A stretch of DNA of 64,000 nucleotides, from the NCBI GenBank assembly GCA_030268105.1, contig BSDZ01000116.1:1054001-1118000 (forward strand), given 5' to 3'. A model generated the notes under the pieces. The model saw only the letters and a program-made list of their open reading frames with translations, was not told the origin of the DNA and searched no databases. The position numbers and the translations under genes are program-made. Of this stretch, positions 39,282 through 64,000 are shown piece after piece. The DNA is from Volvox africanus. Its lineage: Eukaryota > Chlorophyta > Chlorophyceae > Chlamydomonadales > Volvocaceae. Positions within the stretch are counted from its first letter, which is position 1; every line of letters begins with the position of its first letter.

Positions 39282-39383
39282 CGGTGGTGGGCGGTAGTGC
39301 CAGGGACTGGGCGGATGGTAGACCCTGCTTAGTTGTGTCATGATTTCCCATACGCACATCACGATGCGTTGAGGCCTCAAGAC

Positions 39384-39388
39384 TGTAA
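39384..39388 (+). terminator. Probable polyadenylation signal TGTAA for BBS8
   Basis: First TGTAA after the BBS8 stop at 39192, giving a 3' UTR of roughly 200 bases. Confidence 0.55.
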
Positions 39389-39419
39389 CAACAGATTCAG
39401 GAATACTCATGGCCTGCCA

Positions 39420-42306
39420 CGGTTAGGGAGGGGGGGGTGTACCTGCTGGCTCAGGTCCTGTCCGTGTCTGTTTGCCAACTGACCGGCTCGGACAGCAAGA
39501 CGAGAATGACTCGATCTGTTCACTTGTGTCAATGGAAAGCGCTGGCCAAGGCGAAAGGGGGCAAATGGTAGGGACACCGGGCGAGGGCAAGGCAAGGCGC
39601 GCGGGCCAGAGAGCTGGAGGGGAGGGGGAGGGAATGGAGGCAGGACGGAGTAAGGGTCCGGGTGGGCCCGTGTGGGCCCTTGCGAGAAAAAGCTTGTGAG
39701 AGGAGAGACGCTCCTAGGAGCCACATCCGTAGTGACATGCGCTTAGTTTAGAATGGGACTGGGAATGGAATAGGGTTTGAACTTCTCCAAACAGCTAAGT
39801 GCATGGACTGAGTCCTGAGCAGTGCATGCACTTGGGCATAACACACCCATACATAATTAACCCATAACATTCATTCGCCCTTTCCTCCCTCCTCCCTCCC
39901 CCAAAACACACCCGGCACCCTCTCTCAACAGCAGCCAGGCATCGATTTTACGTGGCATTTAAGGGTTCAACATCTTTGCTCGGCCCTATCCGATTTGTGG
40001 CTTGTTGGAGGATGAAGATTGGAGCACAACGGCAGCAGCCCTATTCGTAGGCGCCTTTCATAAGCCCCTCGGCAAAACGCAGGCCTCCATGAACAGGCAA
40101 AGCGGGTGAAGCCAAAGAAGGGGATTGCTGCAGTATTAGGTCAGTCTTGCCAAATCGGACTGGCGAAAGGCAATGTGCACATGTATAGCAGGTTGTTAAC
40201 AATCCAGAGGGAAAGAAGCCTTGGTTTAGGTTTAGGGTAAAGTTTAAATATGACAAAAATATTTAGATTTCTAATTAGATATTAGATGAAGTCTGTTGCT
40301 ATCTCCGGCCATTCATTGTTTTCATTTGGGCGAGTGGATCCAGCAGTTCCAGCAGTGGATCCAGCAGTTCCGATATGAACTACATGTCAGCAAGGAGATT
40401 TTTCACGCTATTATTGATGCGCGCATTGTAGACCCTCAGCGTGAGAATACACTAGGCTTATGCACTGGTGTACATCACTCTGTGTTTCCTATCAAGTGGT
40501 GGTAATTACTCTTCCCTCATGCGCCAAACTCGGCGAGGCAAGACTACATGTCAGCGCGCAGTTTGTGAAATGACTTCGTCCATTTGTAGACGCTTGCAGC
40601 ACCATGTACCTGGGCCCCCGAAGGACTTAGCTGAGTTAGCATGGTTGTTGCTGCCTGTGAGGCGATGGAACGCTCTGATAACACCCCTTTAACTCCTTTC
40701 AACATCTTTGCATGCATGTTGCCGTTGCCGTGCTCCGGCTCGGGGGTTTGCAGTTACGCCTTGAAGCATGCAAGGAGAAGCGTACGATCCTCATCGGGCC
40801 AGATGCATGCCGCCATTTGACTTGCGGTTGCTGGGATTCTCATCATCACCACCATCCCCATCGCCATCACCACCATCTACACCATCGCCTGTGGCATCTA
40901 CTGATGACGGTACTGTCTTTGCACTGTCTTTCCGTGCTTCACGTCAGGCGCCACATACCCATCGACACTGGCTGATCTATCGCCTCTGCTTCCATGTCCT
41001 CGACTGCCATGGCCACCATGGGTAGTAGTGACACAGTTCCTACGTTAGAGCGTGCACCTCTCTCGGCCCCTGCCCCTACCCCCACGCACGGATTCTCCTA
41101 CATGTTGGATAATTGGGGGAATATGCTGACTGCTTGATGTGGGTGGAAAGACAAGCGCAGGTGCAATCTCCCTGCTGGAACTCCCTGCTGCACAGCCTGG
41201 GCTGAAATTTCTTGGCGTGGTTACCAGGCTGAGGCTGCGACCACCCACCTGCAGCAACAGCTGCTGCTGCTGTTGCAAGCAAAGGCTGTAACCATGCATG
41301 GTGATACGTGGGACCAAGGGGGGATGCCTGATACGCCGTTGTTGTCAGCCGGTACACCTAAGCCAGAGACCATAGCAGACATCGGACACCGTGAGTAGCT
41401 AGACAACAACACGTGAAGTTCTTTCAACAGGATTATGTAAATTGCAGACACTTCATGCCGTATGTACATTTATATGGTACAATTCCACATGCTGTATCAG
41501 CAATATCCGCAAGGTTGCAATGCTGTGCTGATACCCACAGCAAGTTGTCGTAAGATGATGTCTGCACTGGCTACAACACATCAGTAACCGTATGTCTTGC
41601 GTTTGGTCTTGGATGTAGAATGTAGAAAGCTTAAGTCGAACTAGAAAAGTATGTGAAAATCCTTTCATCATTGACGATTGCACTTCAACACAACCATTCG
41701 CAGAGATGCGATTGCGGTAAGCTTATCCTTGCGTACAGCTGAAACAGCTCCGCTTGCTGGCATGCTATTTAACGTCTTCATATATAGATTACATATATGC
41801 AAAAAGTTTACTGTAGCAGTAATGGACTGTTTCCCTAAGTCGGCGACGATGTCCATAGGATATTCCAAGGTGACCACTTAGCTTAGCCAAAACCACAGCC
41901 AAGCACTTTAGGAACAGGCTATTATAGTACTAATATCATTAGCTATTATATTATTTTTAAGAATGTTTGTAAGCTGTTGTCCAGTTGTATGAGAGTTCTG
42001 GCTACCGCGCCGCACGCCGAAGCAGCGGTTGGTCATTAGGTACGGTACGTCTCCTCCCATATTTCGATATCGCCATATACGCTTTGGGTTCAAGAAAGAA
42101 TTCATTATTGTCGTATTAAAATGTTCTACCTTTACAGCTGCACGTTTGCTAGAACGGCGTAAATTCGTCCCACAACTATATTACAAGTTCGATGTCCATA
42201 TTGAAGCCACAAAATTATTGATAAGGAAAAATGCAATAAGAAAATTGCTTCAAATGTGTAACGTATCAGCACACTCAGGGGGTTTTTGGGGGGCTACGGT
42301 TATGAG
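39420..42306. other. Intergenic region upstream of the channel gene
   Basis: No gene is recognised with confidence. A short open frame at 40296-40505 contains an 18-base duplication coding WIQQF twice, but has no family I can name. One exon candidate at 41294-41390 is listed separately as a possible 5' exon of the channel gene. Confidence 0.4.
41294..41390 (+). other. Possible 5' coding exon of the channel gene
   Basis: An ATG frame (MHGDTWDQGGMPDTPLLSAG, then PKPETIADIGHR) runs to a good donor, CC followed by GTGAGT, in phase 1. It can be joined in frame to 42307 (acceptor ATGAG), which reads PRGTPAYEPVAMLDEQ into the channel exon. The acceptor has a poor pyrimidine tract, so this is only a candidate. 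Confidence 0.3.
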
Positions 42307-42341
42307 GGCCCAGAGGGACGCCTGCGTATGAACCTGTTGCC

Positions 42342-57533
<15,192 letters not shown>

Positions 57534-60500
57534 GGGACAGGCCGTGGTGGTGATGATGGTGGTGGTGGTGGCAATGATGATGGTGGTACTGGCAGCGGCA
57601 GTACAGACCAGGATAAGTACTGTACGATACTGTACGGCACTGTACGGAGTATGTGCGTTATTTGCTGAGGATAGGAAATGGTTTGCAGTGTTTCAGGCAG
57701 GCGGTGGCTCCTCGGTGCTCATTCCACACATACATAGCCATAAGCATCAGAAAGTGCCCGCAGAGAGGCTCTAGACACGGCCGTACGGAGCGGTCGGGGG
57801 AAGTGCCAGCTAGCTACGGGCAGTGCCAGCTTCACGGGGCATTTCGGAACACTCCCCCTCGACCCAGGAGAAGCAATCTGCAGCACAATTACGCCTGGTT
57901 GCCCGCAATGGAGCTCTTTCAGCGTCCTTCACCCCCAGCTCCCGGCTGCGCTACTGCTATTTGCGTTCAATATGGCCTTGGGAGGCATGCTGAATACAAG
58001 TGCGCGCTGCTAGCGTTAAACAACGTAATGCAGTGTGGGCGGACGGCACACGGGGTGTGCCTTCTGCAAGTCCGCGTATTGTGCGTATTTGCGTGTGTAT
58101 GTATGTGTGTATGTGTGTATGTGTCTGCATGTGCAGGTGTCTCTGCTGTATGTGGATGTGCGTAACCCCATGCAAATGGTTGTGTTGCCTCCTGGAGGCG
58201 TGATCTATCTCTTGCCACATCAAAGTTACCACGATAAAAGTTAAGGAAAATATGACGATATGGTTAGCACTGTCACGAGAGTCACAGAGTGCAGTCGAGT
58301 CCTGATCAATATCACAGCCGCAGGCCAAGACCGACACCATAATGAGTTAGTACTTCGCATATAGTGTGTTTGGCGGACGGTAATTTGGCGTGATATCACT
58401 TTGGATACAGGTACATTTGCTCTTGCGATGGCGCAAATAATCAATTGAAAGACATTGTGCACGTACCGAGGTGGAGTAGCATTGGGGTGAAGAGGGGGGA
58501 GTCATAGAAATTGCAGTCAGGCAGGTCGGCAGTCAGGCAGGCAGGTGGAAGGCCACAGAGTCATTAAAGGATTTCTCAACATACCTTGAACTCGATGTCG
58601 TTCATTATATATTTTGAAGAGCAAAGCGAGCGAATGAAGCAAGTGCGGTGTTGGAATTGCGAGTCAGTGCTTACCTATCTGTCCGTGTGTCTGTATGTTA
58701 CACTGTGTGTCCGTGTGTCTGTGTGTATGTCGTATGGAATCACTTCAGAAGACCCGATGGCTGGGCGTTTGGGGCGTCCTGTTGTTGGAGCTTTCCCCGC
58801 CGTCGAGACGAAGCTCTAGTTCCAAATGTGCGCATTGCCAGGAGAGACGCTAGCAAGCGCCCATACCACCTTCCACCTACCACCTATCGTCCCAGTCTCC
58901 CAGAACTCCAGTCGTCTCCGTCATCTCGTCTGCATAGGTCTTGTCGTCGAGGACTGCAAATTCAGACTCTGTCCAGATTGATGGCCACATTACATACATT
59001 CGGATGTGAAGATTCATAAAGCTGTTCGTAAGTATTCCAGTGGGGAAACCGTGTTGCTAGCTGCTGAACTCTGTAAAGAGTCCATCTGCTAACGTGGGGA
59101 GTTGGGTAACGCGATCGAAACTGTAGTGTCTTGGTGTGTCTACGTCTACATCTACGTGTACGTGTCTACGTCTACATCTACGTGTACGTGTACGTGTACG
59201 TGTACGGGTAGGGTAGTGTCTGGGATTAGATGGACCGTGTCTGGTCATCTTCGGGCCATCGCGCTTTTGCGTATCGGGCGGATATGTACGACAAAAGATA
59301 CAACAGGAACGCCCGCATCAATTTAGAAGGTATTACCACGCAGAAGTCGTAGTGGGAGTTCGCCCGGTGATGCATTACGACTGCATGTGCATGTAGCAGC
59401 AAGGCGAGTATTGATATGCTATATTATCTATTTGCTTGCTGGTCTGTCTGTCTGTCTGTCTGTCTGTATTAATGATATGGATAAATATGGATAAAATGAA
59501 CGTGACTATCTATCTGTCTGTCTGACTGTCTGTTTGCCTACCTGTCTTGTCTGTCTGGGTTATATAGTAATGAATGGATGGATGAATTATACCTGCCATT
59601 ACTGCCATCATGCCTGTGTGTGTGCATAGGTAAAGGTGAGCAGGGCGATGCGAAACAGCTAATCATAGAGACGCCGGGACCCTGTTCATACCCCACGCTC
59701 ATGTCCCGAATGAGCTGTGGCCGCATATGCCTACGTACGGCATACCCCGTGGTTCCCCTCCGCCTCCCTCCCACGCTAGGTTTTGTACGTGGCCTCGCAC
59801 CGTGTCGATGTATGACGTTGATGCTTTGTTAGGTTTTCATCTGAACTGATGTAAATTTGATGTCGCTGTCGTCGAATGGGGTTAGCGATGGAAAGGAGGA
59901 GAGGTTTTGAGGGATGCGGGATGTGGCATGCATGCATATTTTCATCCCGTCCCATCATATGCCTACCATCATGCCTTTCTATGAATGAAATTCCGATGAC
60001 CACTGTGGAGCTCCCAACCAAAACGCGACAGCAACTCGCTCGCTGCGATTCGCCACTTCGTAGATGCATATCTGAGCGGCCGAATTTTGCAGCTCTGTGC
60101 GACATCTTGCAGGTAGGCTTCTGACTTCGGATGATGATAGTGGCTGGAGGATTTTGTTTACGTGTTGGACGATGGGGGCTGATTGCAGACCAGGGGGGGA
60201 TGTTGGCAATCTTTCATTGCGTGCGTGCATCTTTACATAATCCATGACTCTTATATATTGTTGTGGCAATTGCCACCACAGTAATCAAGTTGACATGTTG
60301 AGGTACGGCGTGTGGCATGTTTTTGCGGGGCGATCTGTAATGGAAGAGGAAGAAGCTCAGCGAGCCCCGCGGGTTCCGGATTTTCGATTCGTTTACCGCC
60401 TAGGCGGATGGATTTTGTAACATCCTTGCATATAAGCTTCGTATCGTGCATGGCATCAATCAAAGGTTCTACTGATAACAGATCTTGGCCCTTACTAACT

Positions 60501-61619
60501 AGGGCTAAACAAAAGCCCTCACAGACAACGCCATGTTTTGATTCTAGCTATTATCATCGTCTAGCCTATAACCTGATACTTGAAAACCAATTGGATTAGT
60601 ATCTCTATCACTATCTGTTACTTCCACTGGCAAATAATTAAACTCGACCCTTATGAACACAGGGCACGTGAGGGTACGGGTACGGTCTTTACTTCAATAC
60701 ATAATGGCGGTGATGTACGAAACTGCGTTTCCCGGCCAGCAACTGATAAGCTTCAGGAAATGGATGAGGTTTCACAAAAATAGAAGCGCTCATATATTGG
60801 CATCAAGGGCCCTCTGTTATGAGGTATTTATTGATTATGCAGGGGATGTGAATACCATGACCAGGGATGGGCCCCCCCCCATGCCACGACAGCCAGCAGG
60901 TGTATGTGAGCTCCCCGCAGTGCATTGTATCCAGTTGAGTGGATCAAGGTAGCGCTCTCCTCGCTCAGCCAGCCAGCATCGCTGGCCACGCCAAGCCGAA
61001 TGCCTATGGCTACCACGTGGCCACCACACTCAAGGGTGCAAGGCTTGCAATTACCCTTGAACGACGCTGTCCTCAGCCTCCATGTTGGTCATGACGTGCG
61101 ATAAGCCTGTGGCTACTGTGTGGATACTCGAAATCAAGAGGCCTACGCGTCAGCTCTTTATTAGGTTCTGGCCGTCCTTGTCCAGCCTTGTACGAGTGAG
61201 CGTGCATTTGCAACGCGTACGGCTACCACGCGGACACCCAAGGGATGTGAGGTTTTGTATTTTCGATTGGGTTCGGGGCCTTATACAGTTGCGTTTTCGT
61301 ACTCTTATTCCAAACCCTACACTTCTGTCCTCCCCATTTGCGTCGGTTCGGCCCTCCCCTTCGCGTGTGAACCCCGGTGGGAAATACTACGGCCCCGAAA
61401 CCAACCGAAATTCCCCAAACCCCAAACCCTATCTGCGCTATAGCCGCATCACTTGAGGAAAGTGATAAAAACAGAGAGGGCCTTATGGAAAACCGTATTT
61501 CCCATATCTCACAGCATTCCCTCTGAAGCGCAGGTGCCGTACACACATCGTATTAGGATGTGGGGTTTAAACTTGTGCGTGTGCTAAGTGAAAGTTCGCT
61601 TAGCTCACTTCATTGCCAT
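57534..61619. other. Intergenic region, no gene recognised
   Basis: The channel 3' UTR must begin here, but no early TGTAA is seen. The remainder has short open frames without similarity I can name, GTAC/TCTACG repeats at about 59135-59215 and CTGT repeats at about 59440-59470 and 59510-59555. Confidence 0.45.
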
Positions 61620-61850
61620 TCACCAAAATATCACTTCCTGCCGGTGTATCGCTCTCAGCTTTTGCTTGAACTGTTGGATGTGGCGCTTGGCATCCAGGTC
61701 CGCTAAGTCGAACTTGGCCTTGGCCTTGGCCATGTAAAACGATCCACAGATCGGGCACTGGATTGCTTTTTCCGCACCCCTGAAGTCTATGCCTTGCCTC
61801 AGCCTCGTGGTTGCCCACCCGGATCCACTTTTCAGGGGCAGGTCTTGTGC
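61620..61850 (-). pseudogene. Degraded coding fragment with a CPIC motif
   Basis: On the minus strand a frame reads GIDFRGAEKAIQCPICGSFY, then a Lys/Ala run, DLADLDAKRHIQQFKQKL and a stop at 61620. One or two Cys-x2-Cys/His elements suggest a zinc-binding stub. Coding-like sequence continues in another frame to about 62050 (AMEWNIYNTILIPTILAEHK), implying a frameshift or lost intron. Family unknown; possibly a transposon relic. Confidence 0.3.
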
Positions 61851-62214
61851 TCGGCCAGTATGGTGGGGATTAGTATGGTGTTATAGATGTTCCATTCCAT
61901 TGCGGGCAAGGAGGCCACCAACACTGCCTGATTGTGCCAAGAAGCGCCAAGAACTTGGTATTGGCCAGGTGGTTCTGAAACTCATGCTCAAACTAGGTAA
62001 GCCCAGTGTCCAGAGCCCAGTGTTCTTGGCGCAGACTCGGGAAACTTGAGCACACCCTGGGTGATCCAGCCTCACGCCCTCGAGTCCTTGCACAGTAGCC
62101 GTCAGCGTTGAGTGTGTTTCCCTTGAGAAGTGGTGTAACGCACGTCAGCCAAATGGATGGTGGCCGAACGTGACGTCGGGCATTATATAGAAATATGCTA
62201 TATAAGTGTGTGTG

Positions 62215-62468
62215 GGATAGGGGGGTACAGCTTCACCCATGGCCACTAACCTGACAGTCCCTACCTTCCACGGTATTTCGGGTCACCCTCATTCGGTCTC
62301 CCATGCCGACTTCTCCGAATTCAGTGCCCTTCCGGGGTTCAGCACCCACCACCGGCATCCAGCGGAATCTGCCGAATCAACTAAGGCGTCAACTCCGCTC
62401 CTGGTCAGCTCGCAGGTCACTATAATCGGGTCCTTCACCGTCCATCGACATGGGGGCACCCATGCCCT
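62215..62468. repeat. Dispersed 240-bp repeat, copy C (intergenic)
   Basis: Close match to copy A at 34044, in the same orientation and also right after a GT run. It starts GGATAGGGGGGTACA and ends at GACATGGGGGCACCC. Confidence 0.85.
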
Positions 62469-62754
62469 CCACCCGTTACATCATTCATTCATGGGTCTCT
62501 GCTGCACAGCTTTTCTATTTTTCTATCTTCTAGGTATCTTGCCTTTAATTGGTTATTTTGAAACTACGGTTCAATCTTCTAATAAAAAATATTAAATAAT
62601 TCTTATAATATTGAATGCGTTGGCTCTACACAAGTTCTCATAAAGATATTGGTTTACTTTATTTAATTTTCGCTTTCGTAATTGCTCATGATTACTTATA
62701 CTGATGTATTAGTGGCTGCTGGCAGTGCCGATTCGCACACACCAACATACACAG

Positions 62755-62788
62755 ACTCACAGACACACAGACACACAGACACACAGAC
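62755..62788. repeat. ACAGACAC tandem repeat
   Basis: Four to five short units in intergenic DNA. Confidence 0.85.
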
Positions 62789-62876
62789 AAAATCTCCTCG
62801 GCTTCATCACACGCTCTGATCACGCCCTATTACCGTACTGACGACATACGTACTGACGTATTACCGTATGACAGTA

Positions 62877-62941
62877 TGTGAGCCCATATATGTTATATAT
62901 ATATAACATATATATAACATATATATAACATGTGGCTCACA
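62877..62941. repeat. Palindromic AT-cored hairpin (intergenic)
   Basis: TGTGAGCC at the left end and GGCTCACA at the right end enclose ATATATGTTATATATATATA-type sequence, itself strongly self-complementary. It has the same general plan as the elements at 32599, 34366 and 47428. Confidence 0.8.
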
Positions 62942-63665
62942 GACCGCCATGTGCAGTACTAGGTCTCATCAAAACCTGCCAATAAGTTGTTTCCCATATG
63001 AAGGGGTTTTCCACCTTTTATCACCGTCCTCTTCTTTCCATCCCGTAGTGGGCAGGGGCTACACGAAGAAAGGCCAAAGCCATACAGCAAGGCCCCCAAG
63101 CCGTCAGGTAAAGCCTCTGCGCCCGGCGTCCAGTGTTTCTGTAGTAGTCAAATGCTGGCAAGTTCTCTCCGCCAAGATGCTGACTTGGTATTTTTGCACC
63201 TTCTATCCTGGCATTTGTGTGACGTGCAGTGTACGACTAGCTCTGTACGGCAGTACAGTTTTAGTGTAAAACAATGCCTTGAACTCTGTGGGTTTATAGT
63301 AGTACTTTTTCCCAATAATATAAAGCCATCGTACTTCTAATTGGGCGATCCTACTTCGTACTGCTACAATACTGCTGGATATATACGCATAACATATATA
63401 CTATTTTCTGTTAGTCATCTTCGCTCTGTTCCTTACAGAGATTTCATCATCATCACACAACTTCCTCGGTAGTACGCCTTTAACTCACGTTGTCATTTGC
63501 AATCTTGCTGTAAAATCTGTAACTTGCTGCAATTTGTGCGCTTTGTTTCGCAAATAACCGCTATGTGCCGACCATGAGCTTCTCTCGCGCCCTGCCTTTG
63601 CCTTTAAATGTAATCGGGTTACTTTGGTGCCATGACCCGATGTGTCCTACGGACGGCGGTACGGT

Positions 63666-64000
63666 ATGTGGGCAGTGCGGGAGGAGCAAGCGTGGCGAGC
63701 CCAGGTACTGATCGACGCGGGTGCAGACATTGAAGCGCTCGACACGTATGGTTACACGCCGCTGCATAGCTTGGCGTCTAACAAGTTAGCGATTTAGGCA
63801 GAGGCACTGCTGAAGGCGGGGAAAGATCCAAACCGGAAACCGATGAAGCCATGTATTGGTGAGCGGCCACTACATAGCGCTCAGTTTGCAGGTGCACACG
63901 AGGTTGAGGTGTTGATCGGCTACGGCTCTAAAGCTTGGGCAGCTGATGCTAAAACATGTACAATCAGCGTGAGATTCAGTTCCTGGACACTGAAGAAACG
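63666..64000 (+). pseudogene. Ankyrin-repeat protein fragment with in-frame stop, cut by window edge
   Basis: From an ATG at 63666 the frame reads WRAQVLIDAGADIEALDTYG and YTPLHSLASNKLAI, then TAG at 63795-63797, and continues in the same frame with AEALLKAGKDPNRK, GERPLHSAQFAGAHEVEVLI and further sequence to the window end. The two TPLH/RPLH units and the GAD/GKDPN turns are ankyrin-repeat consensus. The stop falls inside the helix-turn-helix of one repeat, where no splice pair is evident, so this looks like a pseudogene or transposon-borne ankyrin copy. A GTGAGA at 63969 could be a donor if the gene is real. Confidence 0.6.

Noticed and set aside
40296..40692. Possible transposase fragment (WIQQFRYELHVSKEIFHAII)
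   Set aside because: No DDE or zinc motif follows and the neighbouring frames are closed; I cannot name a family.

Overview
This window is nuclear DNA of a volvocine green alga (Chlamydomonas/Volvox group). The evidence is GC-rich, intron-dense genes with phase-matched GT-AG and GC-AG introns, TGTAA polyadenylation signals behind several genes, a proline-rich ectodomain on a receptor-like kinase, ciliary genes, and interstitial TTTTAGGG-type motifs. No tRNA, rRNA, CRISPR array or intact transposon was recognised. Gene models were built by eye by joining exons whose splice sites and reading phases agree. Coordinates are therefore predictions, but for five genes nearly every junction is phase-consistent.

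Layout: (1) about 1.4-8.0 kb, minus strand: receptor-like TKL protein kinase with a Cys/Pro-rich ectodomain, one membrane helix and a kinase domain whose C-lobe is not visible. (2) 9.08-9.67 kb, plus: ribosomal protein eS30. (3) 12.35-29.07 kb, minus: a 16-exon GH36 raffinose-synthase/seed-imbibition type alpha-galactosidase gene. (4) 20.75-26.85 kb, plus: the spindle-checkpoint gene MAD1, lying entirely inside one 7.2-kb intron of gene 3 on the opposite strand. (5) 30.83-39.19 kb, plus: BBS8/TTC8, a BBSome subunit. (6) 42.34-57.53 kb, plus: an 18-exon four-domain voltage-gated cation channel of Cav type, about 2276 residues. (7) At the right edge, an ankyrin-repeat reading frame interrupted by a stop. 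The stretches 9.7-12.3, 39.2-42.3 and 57.5-63.6 kb hold repeats and degraded fragments.

BBS8 and the Cav-type channel are adjacent and co-oriented, and both families are tied to cilia. The other genes (sugar metabolism, translation, mitosis, signalling) share no pathway. There is no operon-like organisation.

The most notable observations are the opposite-strand nesting of MAD1, a predicted Ser/Glu/Ser/Glu selectivity ring in the channel, a roughly 210-residue insertion with a hydrophobic segment inside the GH36 barrel, a set of palindromic AT-cored hairpin elements, and a dispersed 240-bp repeat present three times.
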